Below are positions 34,028-45,289 of a DNA stretch of 64,000 nt, piece by piece. The DNA is taken from contig OZ023196.1 of the NCBI GenBank assembly GCA_963995505.1, positions 14,133,106 through 14,197,105 of the forward strand, in the 5' to 3' direction. Every line of letters starts with the position of its first letter. Within the stretch, counting starts at the first letter, position 1. Under the pieces are notes generated by a model. It made no database searches, had not been told where the DNA came from, and worked only from the letters and a program-made list of their open reading frames with translations. A program made the position numbers and the translations under genes. Origin of the DNA: Hypericum androsaemum. Lineage: Eukaryota; Streptophyta; Magnoliopsida; Malpighiales; Hypericaceae.

Positions 34028-36252
34028 ATGGAGTTCTGTAATAGAATTAGCATTTGCTCCATGCAAATACTTGTGTATCTGCATTTGGTTTTTATTAGTT
34101 CTGTCCATTTGTACTCTGTACAAGTAACCTCCTTAGGAAATGATATCGATAGACTCGCTCTATTGCGTTTCAAAGAGAGTATAACCGGTGATCCTCTTGG
34201 AACACTGAATTCCTGGAACAGCTCCATTCTTCATTGCAGCTGGTTTGGAGTCTATTGCAACATTCGCCACCGGAGGGTAGCTGCCTTGATATTGGAAGGG
34301 CAAAAGCTGGCAGGCCCCACATCGGAAACTTGAGCTTTCTGAGGTTTCTTGATCTCCAAAACAACAGCTTAGACGGTGAAATTCCTAAGCAGATTGGCAA
34401 GTTGTTCCGCCTGCAACAACTCTATCTTAACAACAACACTCTAGGAGGTGAAATACCTGTCAACTTGACCTCATGCTCCAACCTTGAGATTCTGGATTTA
34501 GAGGTCAACAACATCAGCGGGAAGATCTCGCCTCAGCTAGGTTCCTTGGTGAAGCTGAAGGCTCTTGCAGTTTCCGCAAACAGCCTTGTCGGAACGATCC
34601 CGCCATCCCTTGGCAACCTCACATCACTGCAAGTACTTTCAGTGGCAAACAACAAATTGGTCGGGGAGATTCCGGGAGAGCTGAGTGGACTTAAAAAACT
34701 AACTTTGTTCTACGTTGCAGTCAACAATATTTCTGGGGTGATCCCTCCATTTCTATTCAACATCTGTTCGTTGGAGCAGTTGTCATTCGCTGCAAACAAA
34801 TTTCATGGAGGGCTTCCTGACAAGGGCTTCAATCTTCCCAACCTCACACACTTTTTAATTGGAGGGAATCAACTGTCTGGTAAAATTCCAAGCTCATTAA
34901 CTAATGCATCTCGCTTCGATATTTTTTACATTGGTGAAAACAATTCCTTCATCCATTGATATGTGTCAACATCTTCATCTTCTCGCTGTTGACGCAAATA
35001 AACTTACTGGACAAATACCTGATGAGATCCTAAACATTCCTTCATTGTCAGTATACTTGGGACTTTCCAAAAATCGTTTATTAGGGCAGTTACCCCTAAC
35101 AATAGGAAAGCTGACGACAATTAATACGTTGGATATCTCATACAACTTGTTGTCTGGTGAAATTCCTTCAACCATCGGTGGTTGTGTGAGCTTGGAAGAA
35201 CTTTACATGCAAGGAAATATCTTTCAAGGAGAAATCCCTGAAGCTATGCACTCCTTGAACGGACTCAGGGCCTTGGATCTTTCACAAAACAACCTGACCG
35301 GAAGAATTCCAGAAGCTCTACAGAACCTGACGTACTTGCGGTACTTAAACATCAGCTTCAATGATCTTGAGGGCGAGGTGCCAACCGGAGGAGTCTTTGG
35401 GAATGCAAGTGCTATCTTCTTGGCGGGAAATAGTAGGCTTTGCGGTGGCATCCCAGAACTTCATCTTCAAAAATGTCCAATGGGACGACCAAACAAAGGA
35501 AAGGTGGCTATTCCAAAGTATCCAATTATAATTGGTTGCATCTCGTTCTTTGGTGCTCTAGTAGCAGTCTTTATAGCTATATTCAGGAAGAAGCAACCCA
35601 AATTGAAGCAACCAAAATTGAAGCAACCTGGCTCAACCTTTCGGCCCAAACCCCGCATCACAGTTTCTTACAAGAGTTTATATGAGGCAACCAGTGGATT
35701 CTCTTCTCAAAATTTGCTCGGATATGGCAATTTTGGCTGTGTGTACAAGGGGTTCCTCGACCAAGTGAAAAAACCGGTTGCTGTTAAAGTTCTCAACCTT
35801 CAAGAGCAAGGAACCTCCAAGAGCATCGTAGCCAAATGCAACGCATTGAGGAGCATTCGGCATAGGAATTTGGTGAAGCTCATAACATACTGCTCCAGCT
35901 TGGACTATAAGGGCAATGACTTCAAAGCTCTTGTGTTCGAGTTCATGCCCAACGGAAGCCTGGAGAGGTGGCTGCACTCTGAGTCTAGTCAACGAAGGAA
36001 ATTGGACATACATCTGATGAACATTGCAATTGACGTGGCTGCTGCATTGCACTATCTCCATGATCTCTGCGAAGTACCAATTATTCGTCGCGACTTGAAG
36101 CCTAGCAACATTCTTCTTGATGATGACATGGTTGCACACATTGGGGATTTTGGACTGGCAAAATTTCTTTCAACATTGGAGAGTCAGACCAGCTTACTTG
36201 CCATTCCAGGAACAATCGGATACGTCGCACCAGGTATATGCTAATTTTGTTT

Positions 36253-36308
<56 letters not shown>

Positions 36309-36975
36309 TTTTTATCTATTTGCTATGTCAGACATTGCTTCATTGTTCTAGTTTTAATTAGAATCAAGGGAATTTTTTTTCTTTTCTTTCTCTCTTAATT
36401 GCTGCAGAAACTAGTAATTTAAACCAATAAAATACCTCATTGCAATACGGAAAGATCACCATGGTTGAAAGAATTTGAGTTTTGATGTTGAGGCTAACAC
36501 TTTGAGCTGCAGAATATGGACTAGGAGCACCTGCATCAAAAGAGGGAGATATATACAGTTACGGGATCTTGCTATTGGAGATGTTTTCCGGAAGACGACC
36601 AACTGACGATACCTTCACAGACGGTTCAAATCTTGTTGATTTTATCAAGGAAACCTTACCAGAAAGAGCAATGCAAGTTGTGGATCCAATTCTTCTGATA
36701 AGAGATGCTAATAAAACAGAAGCAGCATCAAGTTTTGCTCCACTCGCGAGAGACGGAGAGGAAGGTCACTGGGAAATAGAATCGCAGGAGCCAATATCGA
36801 GATGAGACAGCACAAGGTGAGTTGTTTGACGTATGTTATGGAGATTGGAGTTTTCTGCTCGGAGAACTCACCTCGTGAGCGGGCAAACCTCGGAGATGTG
36901 CTCAGGAAACTTCACAGTGTCAAGGATACTCTTTTGAGTGTGCAGTTGAATGAGAAAAGTACCTCCATGAAGTGA
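34028..36975 (+). pseudogene. LRR receptor-like kinase (subfamily XII), broken
   Basis: The order of parts is complete: signal peptide and LRR N-terminal cap (DRLALLRFKESITGDPLGTL), LRRs (HIGNLSFLRFLDLQNNSLDG), a transmembrane segment near 35520-35590, a kinase domain, and the conserved intron after GTIGYVAP (36234-36512; exon 2 begins E-YGLGAPAS). FLS2/EFR/Xa21-like relatives are ~1000-residue immune receptors. Here there are frameshifts near 34318 (deletion inside the first LRR), near 34940, and near 36770 in exon 2, and the LRR array is short. In the kinase core the alpha-C region AECEAL has become AKCNAL (Glu lost) and the usual non-RD HCD is RRD; VAVKVL and DFG remain. The tail ends at 36975. 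These changes argue for a dead gene. Confidence 0.92.
36257..36306. repeat. (AT)n microsatellite in the pseudogene intron
   Basis: About 25 uninterrupted AT units within the kinase intron. Confidence 0.95.
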
Positions 36976-37727
36976 TCCCACCTCCATCAGAAGTCTCGGG
37001 CAGTGACTGTTCGCCCAAGGTGGCCTAATAGACATTTGCAATGTCCTTGCCTAATAGACATTGCAATGTCCTTGATCTGAATATTACTATCATAAGCCTG
37101 TTCATCCTCTGTTTTCTTCATCGTCCTCTTTGGTTGGTTTAGAGAAATAAGGGTCTTTCAGACAATCATAGATTCGTCAGAGGCCAGGCGTGAGGACAAG
37201 TATTATTCAAGTTTAAGATAATTTGGTGAATCTTATTTATATGATAGAATTATGTACAGTTGAATGTTGAAACCGTTGAGAAAATCGCTTAGTGTGTGGG
37301 ATTTCAATTGATGGGTTTTAAACCACAAGATACTAAAGTAATTTTTTGCGATGCCATAGGGTACTAAAGTAGGTTTTACCGGAAAAAAATCTCTCTTCTC
37401 TGGTTTTCCCTCGGAATATCAACTGCCGCCTTCTCGAAAACCACCTCCTTCCCACTGAACGGGAGAGACAATTGAAGATGATGATTCCATAGGAGACAAA
37501 GACATCAACGGAGAAAAAAGACTCGAACTTGGGCTTAATATCTCAAAGTTTTCATCTTTATATCCCATGTAGTGGGTTGGTTAGGTGGTAATTGATCTTG
37601 GATGCAGATGCTCTTGCTTTGGTCCCGTGTGAATTGGGATGGCGGATGATGCACAAGAGCAGGTTTCAGGTGTTTCTCCTGCTTTGTCTTAGTCGGTCTC
37701 TGAAGCTGATCATCTCCAGGGACTTCA
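36976..37727. other. Spacer after the receptor-kinase pseudogene
   Basis: No gene is supported. At 37321-37380 ACTAAAGTA-type words recur, similar to the ends of the 1121-1760 element. From ~37550 the sequence probably belongs to the LINE ORF1 fragment that follows. Confidence 0.4.
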
Positions 37728-38543
37728 TTGCAGATGGAAAATGAAGATGTTCCAAAGGAGCTGAGCCCATCCGTTTTGGAAAGTGCGGGTTGCCTTGCTT
37801 TGACATTTACGGGTGTATATACTTCTTGTGTTTTGAACTCTGGAATGGAAGATTTTGAGCAATTAGATGATGGTTTGGAGGCGACTTCTAGCCTGGGGCA
37901 GCAGGAAGTCCCTACTCGGAGTGACCTGGCTTCGAGCTCCATAGTTCCTCTGTCGACTCCGGGTTTGCAAGCCAAGCCCAGGAGGTGGGCGGATTCGGAT
38001 GATGATGAACCTCCTCTTCCAACGGAGCGGGTCTCGGCCTCGACTTCTCTTGGGGGCCAGCGGCCGCCAAGTCGTCTGCATTTTGCTCAGTTGCTGCGCG
38101 TTCGGAGGCAGCAGGTTCCTATTCAGAATGATCCCGCAGAGCGGGTCTCGGCTTTGCCATCCACCGCTCCCATGCCCATTCCGGGCTCTCGAGATAATGG
38201 GATCGAGGTGATGACGGGCTCAGATGACGATTCAACAAATCTGATGGCAAAGTTCGCGAAGAAGAGGTGGGCAGCGACTGTCACCGAGGAGACCATGCAG
38301 TGGTCGGAAATGTACGACCACGATTTTTATCCTTATCCGTACATGATGACAAGACCGGGAAGAAGAAGAAGACGTTTTCAATCAGGAAGCATTACTTACT
38401 TGTTCTCGCAGCCGGTTACTCATGACTACCTTGACTTATGGATTACCTTAAGTATAGTTACTAGTTCTGACAGCAATTTTTTATATATAAGCAAATATTG
38501 TATTTCACCAAAGTTCACCAAGATACAACAAAATTACACATAA
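37728..38543 (+). pseudogene. LINE ORF1 C-terminal fragment
   Basis: A 271-codon frame with an acidic low-complexity body and APMPIPGSRDNGIEV followed by SDDDSTNLMAKFAKKRWA. The LINE ORF1 at 8699-10780 has the corresponding DPMPIPGHEGNGVVAF and a following SITKKMKNNWADE, so this is the tail of a related ORF1. The DUF4283 and zinc-knuckle parts are missing. No poly(A) or target duplication could be placed, so it is an old fragment. Confidence 0.6.
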
Positions 38544-39190
38544 TGTCTATCGTAGGCATCGCAGAGATAAACACTATCTATAAGACTGCCAAAGTAACAC
38601 CAACAATACACCAGATATACACCAAGAAGGACAAGAACACCACCACGCATGAGTAAATTAAGGAGGATCGAAGCACCAGAGAAGATACAAACCTCGAGTT
38701 GCATCCTTGACCAGATAAAGAATTCTAGACGTATCCTCCTTTTTACTAGTTATAGTAGTGGGTTAGCTAGTATATAGTTACCTGTTTAGATCATTTGGGA
38801 CCAGCCAGAATACGAAACTGGAGGTTGTAAATCGCTAGAATACGAGTTTCATAGTCGTAAGTATAACACGACCACTGAGATCGTATTTTGGTTGAGTATG
38901 ACCTCCAAAGTCGTATTTTGACAAATAAATATAACAATTCGTATTGTGGTAGTGAGACATTCTTCGCAAACAGACCAGCTGGTAGTAGACGTGTCGTCTT
39001 CTTACCCAATAACCATGGTTCGAATCCTTTCTCCACTATATTAATTGCTGTTTTCTTTTATTGAAGAAATATTAATTGAAATAAATTATACTGTAAGTGT
39101 TTGACAAAAGTATAGATATGCAAGTTGGTCTAAAGTTCAGTATATGAAATGAAAAAGCATGGGTTCAAATTTTGAACTTGTTAATTTTTT

Positions 39191-39410
39191 GATAATTTTG
39201 TTTTGCTAAATAGCAATCACTAACTTTTCTTAATTATAATGATTAAAAACACTCAAATCAGAAAATCATAAAATAATTATGTTGTCATTGTAATGGATTT
39301 GGTAATTTTGTTTTGCTAAATAGTAATCACTAACTTTTCTTAATTATAATGATTGAAAACACTCAAATCAGAAAATCACAAAATAATTATGTTGTCATTA
39401 TAATGGATTT
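39191..39410. repeat. Two tandem ~110-bp units
   Basis: TAATTTTGTTTTGCTAAATA starts at about 39193 and again at 39303, and the following ~100 bases match with only a few differences. Confidence 0.85.
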
Positions 39411-40064
39411 TATTGGAGGGGACGATTTAAAACAAGTCAATCTCATGTCTACTGTTGGAGCAATTAGTAGAATGTGAACTATTTTATAAATGTTAAAAAT
39501 TCATATGCTCATCATATTATTCTAAAATTTTGGACTGTGTACTAATATTATAACAATATTTTACTCTATTAATTCTCAAAATAACAATGTCAAAAAATCA
39601 TACTCGTCAAAGAAAAATCTCTCTCTAAGATACTATTAAATAGAGAGTCATACGTTTTTTGATTTTGTTTCCACTCTCGCATTCTTTTAATTAAGGTAAT
39701 TGAATTTTTTTTATCCATTGTAATTGAGGTGGATTATAGATTGCAAATATCATAGGTTCAAATCTTGTTATTGATAATATTTTTTAATTTAGTTTAAAAT
39801 AATAATAATTGATAATCCACCTTAACTACAATGGTAACGTTAGTACGCAATTCAAAGTTTTGAACAATATGATAAGCACACTTTACTAATTGCTCTAAAA
39901 TAAGCATGAGATTCGTGTTTTAAAGCGTCCCCGCGAATAATATTCATTACAGTGATGAATTAGTGATTACTATTTAGTAAAATAAAATTACCAAAAAATT
40001 AACAAGTTCAAAATTTGAACCCATACTTTTTTATTTCATATAGTGAATTTTAGACCAACTTGTT

Positions 40065-41007
40065 TATGGGTGAGCATTCGGGATATCCCGATCCCGAATA
40101 CCGATCCCGAAAAGTACTGAATACTGAATTATAAAAAAAATTTATACCGATTCTGAACCGAAATTATTTCGGTATTTACCGAATACCGAATTAAAATTTT
40201 GGTATAATCCCGAAAATCCATAAATTTCTCATTAAAAAGCAAAAAAATTCATAAAAACAAAAACAATCAACCAATTTTTCTGTCAAGTATATAAACAATT
40301 AAAATCACGAATATGAAGACACTAAAAACAGAAAAAATCTCTAAATCCTAAATAATTAAAATCACAGAAAAACAACCACGGAAAGTATAAAACCACAAAT
40401 AAAATCAACCATATAAACAATTAAAATCACAAATATGAAGATATTATCAAGTCAAAGTGTAAAATCAACCACGGAAATTACTTGCTACTAGCAGAACAAC
40501 ATCTCTAAATCCTTAGTAAAATATTAATTCAAAAAACCCCCAATTTTTAAAACCCTAATTTATTTTTGCAACAAATTCAAGAGGGATTGTGATGTCGCAC
40601 CAGAGGCGGAGGACAGGTGGTGGAGGGATGGTGGGGGCGGAGGACCAGAGGTGGTGGTGCCGTGGTGGTGTGGGATTGGAAGCTCTTCCCTTTGGTTTTT
40701 GTTGATCGAGAGAGAGAGGAGGGCGAGGGGGAGAGGAGAGGAGAGGAGGAGGAGGAGGAGAGAAGGGGATCGTGATTTCTGGAAGGGGATGTGGGTGGGG
40801 TTGTGATTTTTTCATTATATATATGTTGATAAACTTACACTTTAGTACTTCAGAATTTTTAGTATTACCGAAATAATACCGGTATATACTGAACCGATCC
40901 CGAATACTAAAATTACCAAAAAAATTTCAAAAACCTTACCGAATTAACTCTCGAATACCGAAATAATTTCAGAATATCCCAAATACCGATCCCATTTGTC
41001 ACCCCTA
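40065..41007. mobile_element. hAT-like MITE nested in the inverted-repeat element
   Basis: The ends are TATGGGTGA and reversed TAGGGGTGA, and subterminal regions are dense in CCGATCCCGAATACCG/CGGTATTCGG words. The centre (40560-40800) has a GA-rich, GC-rich tract. It interrupts the right arm of the host element. The expected 8-bp duplication is not recognisable. Confidence 0.7.
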
Positions 41008-41427
41008 CCTATCTACACTAGAAAATAGCAATTAATATAGTGATCAATGATTCGAACCATGGTCTATTGGATAAGAAGACACATCTACTACCAATTGGAT
41101 ATTTGCAATGAAGGTCACATTACCACTATACGACTTCTTATGTCATATTTTGTCAGAATACGACTTAGGAGATCGTACTCAACCAAAATACGACCCTAGT
41201 GGTCATGTTATATTTACGACTACAGAAGTCATATTCTGAATATTTACGACCTCCTGTTTCGTGTTCTGCCCGGTCCTGCCTATATGGACACCAAATTTGT
41301 AAAACTTTTTTTTGGGACCCTATATTTGTAAAACTTTTCTACTGCAACACCAAATAGGTGAAAAAACCCCAACATTTTCAAAATGACAAAAGTCTCACAA
41401 GCCAATTCTTATCATCACTTTCTAATT

Positions 41428-42358
41428 TTTTTTATAAGTAGATTTGTATTATAAAAAGGGCGGGAAAAATTACATTTACATAGGTATACATGGTTTTAGA
41501 ATCCATCTAAGCACAAAGTCAAGATTACAGATGCAATCAAACAATAATTCAATTGCATACACAATCTCGCATTGTCCAAATGCTTCCCAAAAAACCAAGA
41601 GCGAACGATCATTTATGAGGAGGCACCCCTAGGTCCGTGGCATGACGACAACCTGTTTGATAATATTAACCACATTAGCAAGATCACCATCCCAATCAAC
41701 ACTAATTTTGGCAGCTATAGTTCGAGAAGCAGCAGCCCTTTTGATTAAAATATGTTCTTGATCCTTTTTTGGTGGCGAGGAGATGAGAAACTTAATTGTC
41801 TGATTTGCTTGAGGCAGAAGATTTCTTAGGAGCACTGTTGGCTTTTTGTTAATTGAGAAAGATAAAGCCTTGGTAGTTGGCTTTCTATTACGTTTTGAAG
41901 TACGTAGTACTGCTTTTGGAACAATAGAACACTCACTCAAACAATTATCCATGGCATCATCCGAACAAGTCGAACCTGCAGCAGCTAATGGAGATTTCTG
42001 CCCCTCAAGTTCCAACAAAGCATGCTCCGCACGGGCCTCCAACTGGTCCATTGGGTCGTGAACATCATTTTGCAAAATTGCAACCGGAACCAAACCAAGC
42101 GAAATAGGAACTAGCTCATCCAACTGAAATAGCGGGTCGGTCAAAGGCACTAGAGCAAGATCGTGCTCCGTCGTAGCTTGGTTGGCAGGGACAACAACTT
42201 CCTTATCAGAAGTTTCGCCCTCCTCGCCAGGGAGAGGAGGAGCCACCACTTCAGACAAAATCTCACCTTCCTTCCGCTTCACTATCTTAGCCAAGGCATC
42301 AAAACCGTTAGAAATAGATACATTGGTCTCGATTGAAGCTGTACCAGCTTCCGGGATA
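41428..42358 (-). mobile_element. 5'-truncated ORF1-type LINE
   Basis: Flanked by ATCACTTTCT at 41414-41423 and 42359-42368. The poly(A) tail appears as a T run at the left edge, so the element points left. It contains the last ~240 codons of an ORF1-like frame (stop at 41629) followed by a ~200-bp 3' UTR and the tail. As in the 8474-11065 element, no ORF2 lies between ORF1 and the poly(A). Confidence 0.75.
41629..42358 (-). pseudogene. Truncated LINE ORF1-like frame
   Basis: About 243 codons, open to the truncation point and without its own start. The composition is acidic with Leu/Pro-rich stretches and a basic patch TSKRNRKPTTKAL, then ends KISVDWDGDLANVVNIIKQ. This is typical of the variable tail of plant L1 ORF1 proteins, but no diagnostic domain is left, so the assignment rests on context. 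Confidence 0.5.
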
Positions 42359-43312
42359 ATCACTTTCTGAATTATAAATTTTGGCTGTACAACTGTTTAT
42401 TTAGACATTCGAACGGACTAACCCACCTTCCAATTAAGATACATTTTGTGAATGTGATAAAATCATCCTAATAAAATCGCCTGATCATTAATTAATGGCA
42501 AAAAAAATTGGAAGATCATTAGCCTCACCAAAGTATCTGGTCCAATTAATTAATATTAATTTTATTTTGCGATAATTGTTGCCACCTTGTTAAGAATTTC
42601 AATCATAGGATCATATTGCTCAAATTATTAGGTGGGTTACTTATTTAAAAAAATAGGTGGGTGAAAGTAAAGTCCAATGTTGAATTATTGGACGAATGAA
42701 AGGCGATTTAATTTGGTGACACCGGAGCAGTGAAATCGTTGGATAATATATTGTGTAGGTCCAGAGATTTTGTTAAGCATAGTAACATAGATTTGGTACG
42801 TGTCGTACAACAGCAATAGCAAACATTTGTAATCAATTGTCAATTTCTAGGGAATTGTTTGATTAGCCATTCGAGACTTCTTTTAATTTTTTTTAAAATT
42901 GTGTGTTATCTGGAGTCATTATATAGATTAATTCAATTTTAAGTCGAACAAATTTTTTTTAATATTGAAAAAATTTTCTAACAAATATTAATACTATTAT
43001 ATTTTCAATAATTCGAACTCGATATCTCTTTATTAGTTTATTTCGTCTGTACTTCTTTTACTTTGGTTGCCGTCTCTAATAAGATTAGCTTTCTACAACG
43101 TGTCTTTCCATGTTTAATGAGCTTCTGATTCGCCTCTAATTGCGGTATCCGCTTGCTGGTAGTACTGAGCTTTCGAGGGTAAATTAATGGAAAAACTTTA
43201 GTTTATACTTTTTTCAGGTGTCGGTGGATAAAATAGAGTGGTTTTTTTTGTAAGTATAAAATTGAATAGATCAGGTACTTTGTGTAATTAGTTGCTTGCA
43301 TAGGTCAAACTG

Positions 43313-43764
43313 GGGTTTGGATTGAGTACGGAGTGAAGAAATTGACTCTGGACAGTTTGGATTGAAGAGGAACCGCAGCGGCAAGCGCAAGTATGTGATA
43401 ATGTCAAGCGCAGTTATGTGATAATGGCAAGTGCAGTTATGTGATAATGACATTTATTTTTGTGAAAACGGCAAGTCCCCGTTGATGATAATGGCACGCA
43501 TAGTTTTTTTCATTTTGATCCCTCATATTTTAGCATTTTTGCAAAAAGGTCACACTGACATGCACTGTTATGTGATACTGGCATGTGCAGTTATGTGATA
43601 CTGGCATGCGCAGTTATGTGATAATGGCATTTGTATCCGGTCTGTGTTTGTGCATAGTTTTTTTTATTTTGATCCCCGTATTTTAGCGCGTTTGCAAAAA
43701 AGTCTCCGCGTGTCTTCATTGCAAACGGTTCGGAATAGTGGCATTCCGTACCCAATCCATACCC
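43313..43764. mobile_element. Mutator-like MITE carrying a minisatellite (block B only)
   Basis: A perfect 10-bp duplication GGTCAAACTG (43303-43312 and 43765-43774) flanks it, and block A has one uninterrupted copy at 5574-5583. Terminal inverted repeats are GGGTTTGGATTGAGTACGGA and GGGTATGGATTGGGTACGGA. Most of the 452 bp consists of imperfect ~22-bp units with the core GTTATGTGATAATGGCA in two blocks (about 43385-43495 and 43555-43635). It encodes nothing. Confidence 0.9.
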
Positions 43765-44601
43765 GGTCAAACTGACATATTTAATCATATTTGTTTATTA
43801 AGCAAATTCGATCCAAAATAATGTCGTATTGACAGAAATTTTTTAATAAAGAAATCAAAAGCTAAAAAAGTCAAATGACGTTGATTTTTCATTCTTTCTT
43901 TTTTAATTTTTTATTGAAGAATATATTTTTGGATATGGGTTGTTCAGTAAATGAAAATGTCCGCAGATTTCGTTCATATAGATGTTAATTAATTGGTTGA
44001 GTTATAAGTTTTTTCTTATAATACTAACGCGAAAAATAAAAGATATTCATGGGCCTATGCAACTTTCTCAACGGATGCCTGATACGGGTGGTTGAAACCA
44101 CTTAATACTAAATCCCTGCATTAATATATCTCTCTAAATATGCTAGTTATATATGCAGTAAAATGCACCGATGCTCTTTGTGTAACCCTTTTACTTTTTT
44201 TTATTTGAATTAATTCAACTTTTACCTTTTAAAAAACATTAGCGTTAAAAATCGCTACGAAAGAGCTCCAAAGGAATCAAATGACTTTTTCCTTCCTATA
44301 TTTCTCCCAACGAACAACAATCACATTGTATCCAAATACATCTACCCGAACACATCATTATTGACTAATCTAAAATTTGAGTACCATGATAATGCACTTT
44401 TAAAATCGTACCCGTTTGAACCTGGATTAATTCGGTTGTGTAAATCAACAAAAAAAACTTGCCGTAGTCCTAGATGGGGAAAATGACGAAATAAAATCTT
44501 TTCCTTCTATATAATTGATACATTTTTCCTTTCCAGAAGAAAAGGAAACAATTAAAAAAAAAACTCATAACAATTGATCAAAACATATCACTAACTAATC
44601 A

Positions 44602-45156
44602 TCATCTACAAGTTTGAAAATGATGAGTACTACTACTATTGAGCTCATAACTCTCAGGAGAGTGACAACCAACACTATTATCCAAATTATTCATCCCAAA
44701 GTCATGCAAGCTGGCCACTTTCTTCTTCTGCTCCACAACTTTCAAGATCTTGTCAAACAAAGACACCTCACATGGGATTTTCAAAACCCCTTCTTGTTGG
44801 AACCCAAACTCCTCCTCAGCTTCCCTAAGAAGCATCCCGAATGCCTGGTGGCCCAAGTACTCTGTGGGGATAATGTACCTCTTCAGCTCATCCCCTACAC
44901 AAACAGCCATGTACCCTTTAGGGACAAACTCAGTGTTTCCTCCATTGGAAGCTACACTTGACACATCTGTGAAGGAAAGTGTCCTCTTGATGAACTTGAT
45001 GCTCTTGCTCCTACCAAGGTTGCTGCTAGAGGAGGAGGAGGAAGAAATGGTTGCAGCTGAGGAAGAGGTGGCTTTTTTCTTCCACTTCTTGAGTAGTTGT
45101 TGGAGTCTAACAATGTCACTTATTTTGCTAGACTTGCTCCTTGGACATTGATCCAT
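44602..45156 (-). CDS. SAUR: SAUR-family auxin-responsive protein, copy B
   Basis: A 184-residue intronless protein starting MDQCPRSKSSKISDIV. I use the Met at 45156 because it is the start shared with copy A; the frame is open 32 codons further but that part lies downstream of the TATA box as leader. The SAUR domain words are identical to copy A (YMAVCVGDELKRYIIPTEYL, GVLKIPC). It has a nine-residue segment (MNNLDNSVG) near the C-terminus that copy A lacks, and an extra Ser in the poly-Ser stretch. Expected role and regulation are as for copy A. Both copies keep intact frames, in contrast to the neighbouring synthase pair. Confidence 0.92.
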   Translation of the reverse strand: MDQCPRSKSSKISDIVRLQQLLKKWKKKATSSSAATISSSSSSSSNLGRSKSIKFIKRTLSFTDVSSVASNGGNTEFVPKGYMAVCVGDELKRYIIPTEYLGHQAFGMLLREAEEEFGFQQEGVLKIPCEVSLFDKILKVVEQKKKVASLHDFGMNNLDNSVGCHSPESYELNSSSTHHFQTCR

Positions 45157-45280
45157 TATGAAAAAGCTAAGATATGGTGGAAATTGTTGTCTTTGTGATG
45201 TGGGATTTTGTTGCTTGATTTGCTTGATGTGATGGAAGAGGGATTGTTGCAAGTGAGAAGGTGTGAGAGGTGGTGGTGAG

Positions 45281-45289
45281 AATTTATAG
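45281..45289 (-). promoter_or_regulatory. TATA box of SAUR copy B
   Basis: CTATAAATT on the minus strand about 130 bp upstream of the start codon, in the same place as in copy A. Confidence 0.65.

Larger units (their letters stand above)
38795..41280. mobile_element. Long inverted-repeat element with a nested hAT-like insertion
   Basis: The left arm (about 38795-39190) and right arm (about 39955-40064 plus 41008-41280) are inverted copies; shared words include GATCGTATTTTGG/CCAAAATACGAC, GGTTCGAAT/ATTCGAACC and TTCAAAATTTGAACCCAT. The right arm is split by the 943-bp element at 40065-41007. Within the centre a ~110-bp unit is tandemly duplicated (39191-39300 and 39301-39410). No coding sequence. 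The outer ends are eroded, so no target duplication is visible. Confidence 0.75.

Noticed and set aside
40555..40815. 86-codon Pro-rich minus-strand frame
   Set aside because: It arises from the GA/GGT-rich centre of a MITE and is low complexity.
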